Assembly: GCA_048360435.1 (NCBI GenBank)
Contig: DBGCOP010000002.1
Span: forward strand, 67,184 to 131,183
DNA length: 64,000 nucleotides
Origin: Limenecus sp048360435
GTDB taxonomy: Bacteria; Cyanobacteriota; Vampirovibrionia; Gastranaerophilales; Gastranaerophilaceae
Direction of reading: 5' to 3'
A model generated the notes under the pieces. That model worked only from the letters and a program-made list of their open reading frames with translations. It had not been told where the DNA came from and searched no databases. Both the position numbers and the translations under genes were made by a program. Within the stretch, counting starts at the first letter, position 1, and the number at the start of each line of letters is the position of its first letter. This document shows, piece by piece, positions 8,218 through 16,124 of the stretch.

Positions 8218-8682
8218 ATGAGTAATATATTAAAGTGGAGTTTCAAAAATGCACTTGTCGGCATGGCATGCTTATTCTGTGTCACAGTGATTGTGTGTGC
8301 CTTTCTTGCACCCGTGCTTGCACATTCAAACTTTGCTCCTGCTGCAAATGTATTGTATGACTTTTTACATAAACTATGTAAAATGCACGGAACTAATATC
8401 TTCACTATTTTACATCACCCGATTGGAATCTGTGCACGCTGCATAGGAGCATATATCAGTGCAGCAGTAATTTTATATGCTTATCTTCATAAGTTTAAAA
8501 TGGATAAAATTGTTTTTATCATCATCGGAACTCTTGCCTTTGGTGAAATTGCCGCAGAGTATTTCAATCTTTTTGTGACAAATGACTTCATAAGACTCAT
8601 AGACGGTTTCTTTCTCGGTGCATTTTTGGGTATGCTGTTTATAAAAATTCTTGATTGGCTTGAAGGCAAAAAAGGCTGGTAG
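8218..8682 (+). CDS. DUF2085 family integral membrane protein
   Basis: 154 aa with about four hydrophobic segments (residues 12-33, 72-92, 97-118, 128-147). The family signature is visible: a His pair then GICARCIGAY, with Cys72 and Cys75 in a CxxC arrangement at the membrane edge. The function of the family is unknown; the Cys and His residues suggest metal or redox chemistry. It lies 23 bp after the decarboxylase and is probably co-transcribed with it. Confidence 0.75.
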   Translation: MSNILKWSFKNALVGMACLFCVTVIVCAFLAPVLAHSNFAPAANVLYDFLHKLCKMHGTNIFTILHHPIGICARCIGAYISAAVILYAYLHKFKMDKIVFIIIGTLAFGEIAAEYFNLFVTNDFIRLIDGFFLGAFLGMLFIKILDWLEGKKGW

Positions 8683-8840
8683 CAATCTTTTATCTGAATA
8701 GAACTTTTGTATTACTATAAATATTTTTAATTACAATTTTATTAATATTTTGTAACAAAAATTCATGTTAATTTTAATATAACAACCTTATTTTTTAAAA
8801 AACAATTTACACATTTCGGTGTAATTAAACTTTAGAAGTA

Positions 8841-8868
8841 TTCACAGAGTCAAAAAAAATGTTATAAT
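8841..8868 (+). promoter_or_regulatory. Sigma-70-like promoter of the HEAT-repeat gene
   Basis: TTCACA (8841-8846) and TATAAT (8863-8868) with 16 nt between. They lie in the 322-nt gap 8683-9004, which is very AT-rich and contains no ORF or RNA gene that I can support. The leader would be about 130 nt and includes a weak hairpin, GAGAA...TTCTC. Confidence 0.55.
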
Positions 8869-9004
8869 AGAAAAACAGAGAAGAATAAGTGTTCTCTTTA
8901 CCCTTTATAAAGATATGTAAAGATATTGTTTACAAAAAGTTTAAAAAAGTCAATTATTCATCAAAACATTTTTTTAATAAGTATGTAGGAAAAGTGTTGA
9001 ATGA

Positions 9005-9880
9005 ATGTCGGAGGAAAGACAAGACATGACAATTAGTGTGAACTCAAGAAAAAAACAAGCAAAAAAATCGTTTGATGAATTGCTGAACGATTTGCGTACA
9101 AGCAATTCTGAGAAAGTCAGATACAATGCGGCTCGTATTCTTGGTGAAATCGGTGATTCCCAGGCTGTTGAACCGCTTATTGATGTTTTGAAAAACGACA
9201 AAAACGGTTCTGTTCGTTTATATGCTGCCAGAGCATTGGGCGAATTGGGTGATGTTGCTGCAACTATCCCTCTTATTGAATCTTTGAGAGAAGACAGAAA
9301 CGTTGATGTTAGAGTTCGTGCAGCCCGTGCATTAGGACGTTTGGGCGGCAAAGAAGTTGTTGAACCTTTAGTAGAAGCTCTCAACGACGAAAACCCACAA
9401 GTTTGTATCACTGCTACCGATGCTTTAATTGAAATCGGTGATGTTGCTACTGATGCTTTGATGGAATCTTTAGACCATGAAAAAGTTAACGTAAGATGCG
9501 ATGCAACAAGAGCATTAGGCGAAATCGGCAACCCTAAAGCAGTTGATAAAATTATCACTATGCTGAACGATGAATGGGTAAATGTTAGAATTTACGCTGT
9601 TACTTCTTTAGGAAAATTGAGTGATAAAAAAGCTGTTCCTGCATTAATCGAAGTTATGCAGAACAAAAAAGAAAATGATTTAGTCAGAGCCGGTGCTGCT
9701 GCTGCTTTGGGCGTACTCAGAGACCAAAGAGCATTGATGCCGTTGAGAGAACTTATCATGGCTGCTGACGAACTGGGTGAACTTGAAGATACAGCTTTGA
9801 AATCATTCAAAAAAATTATGGCAGCTAACTGGCAAGCTATTCCCGGAGCAGCTCCACAAAAGAAAACAGCCGGTGTATAA
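9005..9880 (+). CDS. HEAT-repeat (PBS-lyase-type) protein
   Basis: 291 aa. After a basic ~25-residue N-terminus it is built of about seven tandem ~31-residue HEAT/PBS-lyase repeats with the pattern VRxxAARALGxxGDxxAVxPLI, for example VRYNAARILGEIGDSQAVEP and VRVRAARALGRLGGKEVVEP. Such solenoids are protein-binding scaffolds. PBS-lyase-type repeats are abundant in cyanobacteria, but no phycobiliprotein context exists here. An in-frame ATG at 9026 follows GGAGGA and may be the true start. It stands alone between a promoter and a terminator, just upstream of the flagellar operon. Confidence 0.88.
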   Translation: MSEERQDMTISVNSRKKQAKKSFDELLNDLRTSNSEKVRYNAARILGEIGDSQAVEPLIDVLKNDKNGSVRLYAARALGELGDVAATIPLIESLREDRNVDVRVRAARALGRLGGKEVVEPLVEALNDENPQVCITATDALIEIGDVATDALMESLDHEKVNVRCDATRALGEIGNPKAVDKIITMLNDEWVNVRIYAVTSLGKLSDKKAVPALIEVMQNKKENDLVRAGAAAALGVLRDQRALMPLRELIMAADELGELEDTALKSFKKIMAANWQAIPGAAPQKKTAGV

Positions 9881-9909
9881 TCGGTAACATTAACCTAAAA
9901 TTTTAAAAG

Positions 9910-9939
9910 CAGCTTCTTTAAAAAAGGAGCTGTTTTTTT
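9910..9939 (+). terminator. Intrinsic terminator after the HEAT-repeat gene
   Basis: CAGCTTCTTT pairs with AAAGGAGCTG (one wobble) and is followed by TTTTTTT. It separates the HEAT gene from the flagellar operon. Confidence 0.85.
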
Positions 9940-9954
9940 GTGCCAAATTTCATA

Positions 9955-10003
9955 TTGACCATGTGGTTAATATACATGCAAAAAAATTCAACCATAGGGT
10001 TGA
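9955..10003 (+). promoter_or_regulatory. Twin inverted repeats upstream of the flagellar operon
   Basis: TTGACCATGTGGTTAA (9955-9970) and TCAACCATAGGGTTGA (9988-10003) are two related imperfect palindromes of the form ACC-ATNN-GGT, 33 bp apart start to start (about three helical turns). They lie about 100 bp before the first flagellar gene. They look like paired operator sites for a dimeric regulator. No clear sigma-28 or sigma-54 promoter was found. Confidence 0.45.
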
Positions 10004-10098
10004 TGAGAAAATACTTCATATAGAGTAATTTATACATGAGGCATAATAAATTTATTTAGCCTCAAATGGTAAGAAAACTTGGGTAGGAAAAAAGAATA

Positions 10099-10716
10099 GT
10101 GGAACTCAGTGGATTAGATATTACTCTAAGACGTATGCAGGCTATTGAAAGCACATTCAATAGTTTAGCAAACTTTGGCATTGATTCTGCCAGACCCAAT
10201 CAGGATTTTCAAAAAATTCTTGATGCAAACATGTCACCTGAAAAAACAAACACTACACCTTTTGCAAACAAAATTTTCTCAAGCGAACTTGCTTCCTCAA
10301 ATAATATAAACAATACAAATGCCGACATTGATGCACTAATCGAACAATATTCAGCAAAAAACGGATTGGACAGCGCATTTGTAAAAGCCGTAATTAAACA
10401 GGAATCAGGTTTCCAACCTAAAGTGACATCAAGCTGCGGAGCTATGGGACTTATGCAGCTCATGCCTGCAACAGCAAATTCTTTAGGTGTAAAAGATGCA
10501 TATGACCCGGAACAAAATATTGCCGGAGGAACAAAATATCTCAAAGGTCTGCTTGACAGATTCGGCGGAGACAAATCTCTGGCACTTGCCGCATACAATG
10601 CAGGTCCTAATGCAGTAGCAAAATACAATGGAATTCCTCCCTACAAAGAAACCCAAAACTATGTAAAAAATATTATGAGTATGTATCAGCAATATAACAG
10701 GGGAGGTCAATCATGA
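10099..10716 (+). CDS. Lytic transglycosylase (SLT domain), first gene of flagellar operon
   Basis: 205 aa with a GTG start after AGGAAAAAAG. The first ~70 residues are flagellar-like and polar (MELSGLDITLRRMQAIESTF). The remainder is a complete goose-lysozyme-like SLT domain: IKQESGF with the catalytic Glu, GAMGLMQLMPATA, and LALAAYNAGPNAV. It cleaves peptidoglycan, probably to let the rod through. No signal peptide is seen, so export may use the flagellar apparatus. It overlaps flgF by 4 nt. It supplies the muramidase activity missing from the short FlgJ-like protein at 14886. Confidence 0.88.
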   Translation: MELSGLDITLRRMQAIESTFNSLANFGIDSARPNQDFQKILDANMSPEKTNTTPFANKIFSSELASSNNINNTNADIDALIEQYSAKNGLDSAFVKAVIKQESGFQPKVTSSCGAMGLMQLMPATANSLGVKDAYDPEQNIAGGTKYLKGLLDRFGGDKSLALAAYNAGPNAVAKYNGIPPYKETQNYVKNIMSMYQQYNRGGQS

Positions 10717-11528
10717 TTTCCAGAGGTATAGATATAGCAGCAAAAGGCATGATGAGCCTCATAGATTTTCAAGACTCAACAGCCAACAACCTTGCTAACG
10801 TAAACACAAACGGATATAAAAAAGAGGGACTTTCTTTCAGAAATGTATACAATGCTCTGGTAGAAGAACCAACAGAAAGAAATAATCCAAAAATTCAAGA
10901 CGGAAGACTTGTTGGAGAAATAAGCATGGGCTCTGAAACTCACAAACTTGTCCATGAATTTTCTCAAGGGACTCTTTCCAGAACCGGAGGCCCTTTGGAT
11001 TTGGGCATTGAAGGTGATGGATTTTTCAAACTAAGAGCACCTGATGGAACAATAACTTACACAAGAAACGGTGCTTTCTGCATAAACTCTCAAAACATGC
11101 TTACTGATATGCAGGGTAATCAGGTATTAGACAGAGAGAACAGACCTATTCGTTTGAACCTGACTGAGCTTAATATCAACTCACCTGATGATCTGAGTGT
11201 AAATGAAGAAGGAACAATCATTGCAAACAGAAAAGAAAACTCTCAGGCATTACAGACAATAGGTGTTTGGGACTTTGCAAACAAAGAAGATATGAGAGCA
11301 GCAGGAACCTCTCAATATGTACCCAAAGATATTACAACAAACCCGGAACTCAGAGCACAAAAATTTTCAATTCAACAGGGTGCAATCGAGCTTTCAAACG
11401 CAAATGTAATTAATGAAATGATTAATACAATCAAGGTATCCAGAAACTATGAAACTCTCAGCAGCTTCGTTAAAGAAAAATCATCACAGTTGTCAACAGC
11501 AATTCAACTTGGCAGACTAAACGCATAA
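10713..11528 (+). CDS. flgF: Flagellar basal-body rod protein FlgF (FlgF/FlgG family)
   Basis: 271 aa. It has the N-terminal rod motif (SLIDFQDSTANNLANVNTNG), central GDGFFKLRAPDGTITYTRNG, and the C-terminal amphipathic helix NANVINEMINTIKVSRNYET shared by rod and hook proteins. Position directly before flgG makes FlgF the better name; FlgG-like paralogy is possible. AGGGGAGG precedes the ATG. It is translationally coupled to the transglycosylase by a 4-nt overlap. Confidence 0.88.
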   Translation: MISRGIDIAAKGMMSLIDFQDSTANNLANVNTNGYKKEGLSFRNVYNALVEEPTERNNPKIQDGRLVGEISMGSETHKLVHEFSQGTLSRTGGPLDLGIEGDGFFKLRAPDGTITYTRNGAFCINSQNMLTDMQGNQVLDRENRPIRLNLTELNINSPDDLSVNEEGTIIANRKENSQALQTIGVWDFANKEDMRAAGTSQYVPKDITTNPELRAQKFSIQQGAIELSNANVINEMINTIKVSRNYETLSSFVKEKSSQLSTAIQLGRLNA

Positions 11529-11557
11529 AAAATTAAAGACCCGGAGGAGAAAATAAA

Positions 11558-12346
11558 ATGCTAAAAGCATTAACAACAGCAGCAACAGGTATGATAGCAC
11601 AACAAAACAATTTGGATGTTGTAGCTAACAATATCGCAAACGTAAATACAACAGGGTTCAAAAAATCCAGAGTAGAATTTCAGGATTTACTTTCAACAGC
11701 AATCAGAACCCCGGGTGCTATGATTACACAGGGTACATACCAACCTGTTGGTATTGAAATAGGTCTCGGTGTTAAAACTGCTGCAACAACAAAAGTTTTT
11801 TCAACCGGTGTAATGCAAAGCACAGGCAACAACTATGATATGGCAATTGAGGGTCAAGGCTTTTTCCAAATTGTAAGACCCGACGGAACACTTGCTTATA
11901 CAAGAGACGGCTCTTTCAAACCTGATGCAGTAGGTCAGCTTTGTACAACTGACGGCTATCTTTTGCAGCCTCAAATCACCGTTCCTCAAAACACAACAGA
12001 AGTAAACATAACTCCTGATGGAAACGTTTCTGTAAAAATAGGGAATGACAACACTCAAACAATCGTAGGCCAAATCCAGCTGGTTAAATTCCAAAACCCT
12101 TCAGGTCTTTTGTCTATTGGTCACAACCTTTATGTTGAAACTCCCGCTTCAGGAACACCGATTCCGGGTACACCTGATCAAGACGGTTTCGGCTCAATTC
12201 AACAATCTTTCCTAGAAGGTTCAAACGTACAAATTGTTGACGAAATGATTAACCTTATAAAAGCAGAAAGAGCTTTTGAATCAAATTCAAAAATCATCAC
12301 ATCAGCATCGGATATCTTAAGAACAACAAACCAGATAGTAAGCTAA
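11558..12346 (+). CDS. flgG: Flagellar distal rod protein FlgG
   Basis: 262 aa, the standard FlgG length. It begins MLKALTTAATGMIAQQNNLD, with VVANNIANVNTTGFKKSRVE, then GQGFFQIVRPDGTLAYTRDG and FLEGSNVQIVDEMINLIKAE at the C-terminus. It forms the distal rod that crosses the periplasm inside the P and L rings. GGAGGAG lies just upstream. It is followed 3 bp later by flgA. Confidence 0.95.
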   Translation: MLKALTTAATGMIAQQNNLDVVANNIANVNTTGFKKSRVEFQDLLSTAIRTPGAMITQGTYQPVGIEIGLGVKTAATTKVFSTGVMQSTGNNYDMAIEGQGFFQIVRPDGTLAYTRDGSFKPDAVGQLCTTDGYLLQPQITVPQNTTEVNITPDGNVSVKIGNDNTQTIVGQIQLVKFQNPSGLLSIGHNLYVETPASGTPIPGTPDQDGFGSIQQSFLEGSNVQIVDEMINLIKAERAFESNSKIITSASDILRTTNQIVS

Positions 12347-12349
12347 ACA

Positions 12350-13063
12350 ATGAAAAAACTTTTTAACACAGCATTAATAATTCTCCTACTTGCAGGTGCG
12401 GCAAATCAAACATTTGCTCAGATTCTTACTGCTGATCAGTTCAAATCAATTGTCGCTAAACAAGCAAAAAAAGATTTGGAAAAATTTAACGTAGATGAAT
12501 CAGAAATTACCGTAGGACATCTGCCGGTCAGCTCTTTCAATCTTCCGGACGGAAAAGTAAGTGTAAAGATTTTTTCAAATACTAACAGTCTGACAGCAAA
12601 AGAATATAAAAAAGTAAACATCAATGTTAATGGAAACTATGTCAGAACATATTATGTTCCGATTGAAACAAAAGCATATAAATATGCAGCCGTTGCAAAA
12701 GAAGTAATACAAAGGGACAAGATTATACCTCTTCAAGCTGTCGAACTAAAAAAAGTAAATGTTATAGGCAATTTGGATAACACTTTAGACCTGAATGATA
12801 TTACAAAAGAAATAGTAGCTTCAAAAGTATTTTATCCGGGGGATTTAATCACAAAAAGATATACAAAATCAAAACCTGACATAGTAAAAAATGCAATGGT
12901 AACAGTAAATTTTAAAACAGGAAGCAATCTGAATATAGCAGTCGAAGGTATAGCTCTTATGCAGGGAAATATAGGCGACACTATTCAGGTAAAAAACAAA
13001 AGATTTAACAAAATCTATACAGGCGAAGTAACAGGAATAAATCAGGTGCTTGTACAAATATAA
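12350..13063 (+). CDS. flgA: Flagellar P-ring assembly chaperone FlgA
   Basis: 237 aa. Sec signal peptide MKKLFNTALIILLLAGAANQ with a likely cut after TFA. The mature part has an SAF-type beta-clip domain (AVAKEVIQRDKIIPLQAVEL, then FYPGDLITKRY) and a C-terminal segment NIGDTIQVKNKRFNKIYTGE. It is a periplasmic chaperone for FlgI. The position between flgG and flgH/flgI supports the call. Confidence 0.9.
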   Translation: MKKLFNTALIILLLAGAANQTFAQILTADQFKSIVAKQAKKDLEKFNVDESEITVGHLPVSSFNLPDGKVSVKIFSNTNSLTAKEYKKVNINVNGNYVRTYYVPIETKAYKYAAVAKEVIQRDKIIPLQAVELKKVNVIGNLDNTLDLNDITKEIVASKVFYPGDLITKRYTKSKPDIVKNAMVTVNFKTGSNLNIAVEGIALMQGNIGDTIQVKNKRFNKIYTGEVTGINQVLVQI

Positions 13064-13092
13064 AATTTTATACGGGGAGAGATAAAAACATA

Positions 13093-13746
13093 ATGGCTAA
13101 GATTAAAACAAGAAAAAAGAATATATATAAAAGCATTTTGGCAGTGCTAGCTCTTTTAACCATAATGCAGACAGCACAAACAGTATGCGCAGAATCATTA
13201 TACGTTTTGGGTACATCACAATCTTTTTATGCAGAACCAAAATCACTGTTTGGCGGTGTAAGAGCCCGTTCTGTCGGAGATGTGGTTACTATCATATTGA
13301 ATGAAACAATTTCTTTCAATGATTCTTTAAACTACACAGCTGACAGAAGTTCAAATACTGTCGACAACTTTACAAATTTGATTAATAAAATACTTCCGGG
13401 AACTCCTTTAAATGGACAAATTAATAACTTTGGCGGAAGCAACACCGTTGACAGTACAACATCCAATCAACGTACACTGGGTGTAAATGATTCTGTAACC
13501 GTACAAGTTGTACAGCTTTTACCGAACGGAAACCTTATGGTTCAGGGCAAAAAAACTCTCGTAAATGGAACAGAAAGAGTTGACTTGCTCGTGAGCGGAG
13601 TAGTTGACCCGAGATTCATTAATCAGAGCGGTCAGGTTAATTCAAGAAACGTTGCAAACTTCCAGTTTGCTCTTGCAGGAAAAGGCTCAGTTTCAAGAGC
13701 AGGCAACGAAGGTATCATAAACAGAGCAATCAGATACTTGTTCTAA
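13093..13746 (+). CDS. flgH: Flagellar L-ring protein FlgH
   Basis: 217 aa, usual length. The N-terminal hydrophobic segment IYKSILAVLALLTIMQTAQT is a signal peptide. FlgH markers are RARSVGDVVTIILNETISFN, NDSVTVQVVQLLPNGNLMVQ and VSGVVDPRFINQSGQVNSRN. It forms the outer-membrane bushing of the flagellum. A canonical lipobox is not evident: the only cysteine near the cleavage site is in TVCAES, which lacks Leu at -3 and Gly/Ala at -1. GGGGAGA precedes the ATG. Its stop overlaps the longest possible flgI start. Confidence 0.94.
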   Translation: MAKIKTRKKNIYKSILAVLALLTIMQTAQTVCAESLYVLGTSQSFYAEPKSLFGGVRARSVGDVVTIILNETISFNDSLNYTADRSSNTVDNFTNLINKILPGTPLNGQINNFGGSNTVDSTTSNQRTLGVNDSVTVQVVQLLPNGNLMVQGKKTLVNGTERVDLLVSGVVDPRFINQSGQVNSRNVANFQFALAGKGSVSRAGNEGIINRAIRYLF

Positions 13747-13772
13747 TGAATGAGAAATCAAAGGAAAAAGAA

Positions 13773-14876
13773 ATGAAAAGAATTTTTAACTTAATACTAG
13801 TAACACTGATGATAACAGGAATGCTCACCTCACAGGCAATGGCAACAATCGTAAGAATCAAAGATATTGCTCACGTAAAAGGTGTCAGAAATAACCAGCT
13901 GGTCGGTTATGGTGTGGTTGTCGGTTTGCCCGGAACAGGAGACAACTCCCGTTCAACCCAAATTACAAACCAGATGCTGTTACAAAACCTTGGTACAGTA
14001 ATTGAACAATCAAACTATATCCAAAAAGGTTCAGCTGCTGCCGTTTTAGTTACAGCAACGGTTCCGCCGTTTGCAAAAAACGGAGACCAGATTGACCTCA
14101 CAGTTTCAACACTCGCCGATGCAAAGAGTCTTGAAGGCGGTGTGCTGGTTCAAACACAATTGAGAGCTCCAAACGGAGAAATCGTTGCAATCGGTCAGGG
14201 GCCTGTTTCTGTCGGAGGCATTTCAAAAGATTCCAACGGCTCAAGCACAAGAACTGCAATCACAACAACAGGAAGAATCCCCGGAGGCGGTCTTGTTGAA
14301 AGAGATATAAACACTTCTATCGGTGATGAAAACACACTGACACTTCTTCTTGACAAGTCAGATTATACAATGGCAACAAGAGTAGCCAACACAATCAACC
14401 GCAATGTAACACCGGCAAAAGCTGTTGATGGCTCAAGCATTCGAGTAGCTATACCTGCAAAATTTAATGATGACAGAATTGCATTTCTCTCAATACTCGA
14501 AAATATGACAGTTGATGCAACAAAAGATAAAGCAAGAGTAGTTGTCAACGAAAGAACAGGCACCGTTGTAATAGGAAGCGAAGTAAAACTTCTTCCGGCA
14601 GCCGTTGCCCACGGCAACATAACAGTAACTGTCCAAACAACAAATCAGGTTTCACAGCCTGAACCTTTTGCAGGCGGAACAACAACAGCTTTTGCAAACA
14701 GCTCTGTATCAGTAAATAAAGGCAGCGGAAGCCTCGTGACAATGCCGGCAAACAGTACGCTGAACGACCTGGTCCGCGCACTGAATGCAATCGGAGTCGC
14801 CCCGATTGATCTTATTTCAATAATGCAGGCTCTGAGAGAAGCAGGCAGCTTACAAGCAGAAATACAGGTAATTTAA
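13773..14876 (+). CDS. flgI: Flagellar P-ring protein FlgI
   Basis: 367 aa from the ATG at 13773, which follows AAGGAAAAAG and gives a clean signal peptide (MKRIFNLILVTLMITGMLTS). An upstream in-frame ATG at 13746 overlaps the flgH stop and would add nine charged residues. The mature start ATIVRIKDIAHVKGVRNNQL and VGYGVVVGLPGTGDNS are diagnostic, as are ARVVVNERTGTVVIGSEVKL and the Ile/Leu-rich end DLISIMQALREAGSLQAEIQ. It forms the periplasmic ring in peptidoglycan. Confidence 0.95.
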   Translation: MKRIFNLILVTLMITGMLTSQAMATIVRIKDIAHVKGVRNNQLVGYGVVVGLPGTGDNSRSTQITNQMLLQNLGTVIEQSNYIQKGSAAAVLVTATVPPFAKNGDQIDLTVSTLADAKSLEGGVLVQTQLRAPNGEIVAIGQGPVSVGGISKDSNGSSTRTAITTTGRIPGGGLVERDINTSIGDENTLTLLLDKSDYTMATRVANTINRNVTPAKAVDGSSIRVAIPAKFNDDRIAFLSILENMTVDATKDKARVVVNERTGTVVIGSEVKLLPAAVAHGNITVTVQTTNQVSQPEPFAGGTTTAFANSSVSVNKGSGSLVTMPANSTLNDLVRALNAIGVAPIDLISIMQALREAGSLQAEIQVI

Positions 14877-14885
14877 GGAAAACAA

Positions 14886-15305
14886 ATGTCTTCAATCCAA
14901 ACATACAACAACTTAACACCTGAAGTAATAAATGGAGACGTCCAGACTTTAGACAGCATAAAAACAATCAAATCTCAAAGAGAACAGCTGAAAAAAGTTT
15001 CGACAGAATTCGAGGCTATCTTCGTGACAAAAATGCTCAACACAATGGACAAAACAGTGAGCATAGGTGACAAAGGCGGTCTGTTCGGCGAAGACAACAA
15101 ATATCTGGACAAATTTAAATCTTTCATCTATGGCGAAGTCGGACGTCAAATCGCAAAAAGTCCGACCTCCACAGTAGGTTTTGCAAAACAAATCTACCAG
15201 CAAATGGAAAAATCACTGCCGAAAGAAAATAACATTACATCAGCACAAACAGGGAATGCTCAGGCATCACAGGGGATAAAAAACAAAGTCGATAAGGAGA
15301 TATAA
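14886..15305 (+). CDS. FlgJ-like rod-binding protein (N-terminal domain only)
   Basis: 139 aa. The core LKKVSTEFEAIFVTKMLNTM and IYGEVGRQIAKSPTSTVGFA matches the rod-binding domain of FlgJ, which caps and guides rod assembly in the periplasm. The muramidase domain of enterobacterial FlgJ is absent; that activity is probably supplied by the SLT protein at the start of the operon. A polar Gln/Asn/Thr-rich tail follows. It lies 9 bp after flgI. Confidence 0.85.
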   Translation: MSSIQTYNNLTPEVINGDVQTLDSIKTIKSQREQLKKVSTEFEAIFVTKMLNTMDKTVSIGDKGGLFGEDNKYLDKFKSFIYGEVGRQIAKSPTSTVGFAKQIYQQMEKSLPKENNITSAQTGNAQASQGIKNKVDKEI

Positions 15306-15311
15306 ATTACA

Positions 15312-15587
15312 ATGGTAAGTCCGTTAAGTTCAAACGTAAGTGCAATACAATTACTGAATGCTTCAAATGCGTTCAAAAATGCAACAAGACCAATAACACC
15401 CGAAGCACAAAATATGCCTGAAGTCTCAGACGGCATAGATATTAACGATAACAGCATTTTAAAATCACAAAATCTTGATGAAATAAAAGAATACGCAAAA
15501 CTTGCCGGTGAAGAAAACCTCTCGGATGATGACATAAAATACGGTCTGAGCTACGGCAGAAGCGTCATCGTGGAATATATGGCCTAA
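15312..15587 (+). CDS. Small protein in the FlgM position of the flagellar operon
   Basis: 91 aa. It begins MVSPLSSNVSAIQLLNASNA, has an acidic disordered-looking middle, and ends in two short helices (LDEIKEYAKLAGEENLSDDD, then SYGRSVIVEYMA). No clear match to the FlgM anti-sigma-28 signature is visible. Its place between the FlgJ-like gene and flgN is where flgM sits in many operons, and the size and acidity fit. An AAGGAG ribosome binding site is present. FlgM remains a hypothesis. Confidence 0.6.
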   Translation: MVSPLSSNVSAIQLLNASNAFKNATRPITPEAQNMPEVSDGIDINDNSILKSQNLDEIKEYAKLAGEENLSDDDIKYGLSYGRSVIVEYMA

Positions 15588-15605
15588 ACTGAAAAGGAGA
15601 CCTGT

Positions 15606-16106
15606 ATGATTACAGAAAATATAGAAAAATTAGAAAATATCATTGATACAGAAATCAAGGGTTATAAAAATATAGAAAAGCTCTACACTGACAAAAAAGA
15701 AATCCTTATCCACGGAAAAGGTACTGATTTGTTTGCAATTGATGAAAAAATTACAGACGAATATAAAAACATAAGCTCATGCGCTGAAGCAAGAAAAAAT
15801 CTGTCAAAAACAATGAACATTCCTACCTTTTCAATGACAGATATAATCAATAATTTGAAAGAAACAGATGCAATCGCTGCTAAAAAATTCGAAGAAAAAA
15901 AAGAAACAGTGAACAAACTGGCACACCGCATTTTTGAACTGGAAAAAACAAATCTCGAATTGCTCAAACACGGAATGCATGTAACAAACAGAACTCTTGA
16001 AATTATAATCAGGGGTCTTCAGCCTATTACAAAAGAATATAATCAAAAAGGTCAGAATATTACAAAAAACCAGCTCGAAATGTCCTCAATCATTGAAGAA
16101 GCATAA
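15606..16106 (+). CDS. flgN: Flagellar export chaperone FlgN
   Basis: 166 aa, almost wholly helical and charged, with long heptad-like stretches (IEKLENIIDTEIKGYKNIEK; FEEKKETVNKLAHRIFELEK; NLELLKHGMHVTNRTLEIII). Size and composition fit the FlgN family of chaperones that hold FlgK and FlgL before export. Sequence conservation in this family is low, so the immediate position before flgK carries much of the weight. AAGGAGA lies upstream. Confidence 0.78.
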   Translation: MITENIEKLENIIDTEIKGYKNIEKLYTDKKEILIHGKGTDLFAIDEKITDEYKNISSCAEARKNLSKTMNIPTFSMTDIINNLKETDAIAAKKFEEKKETVNKLAHRIFELEKTNLELLKHGMHVTNRTLEIIIRGLQPITKEYNQKGQNITKNQLEMSSIIEEA

Positions 16107-16124
16107 AACTGTAAAGGAAATATA

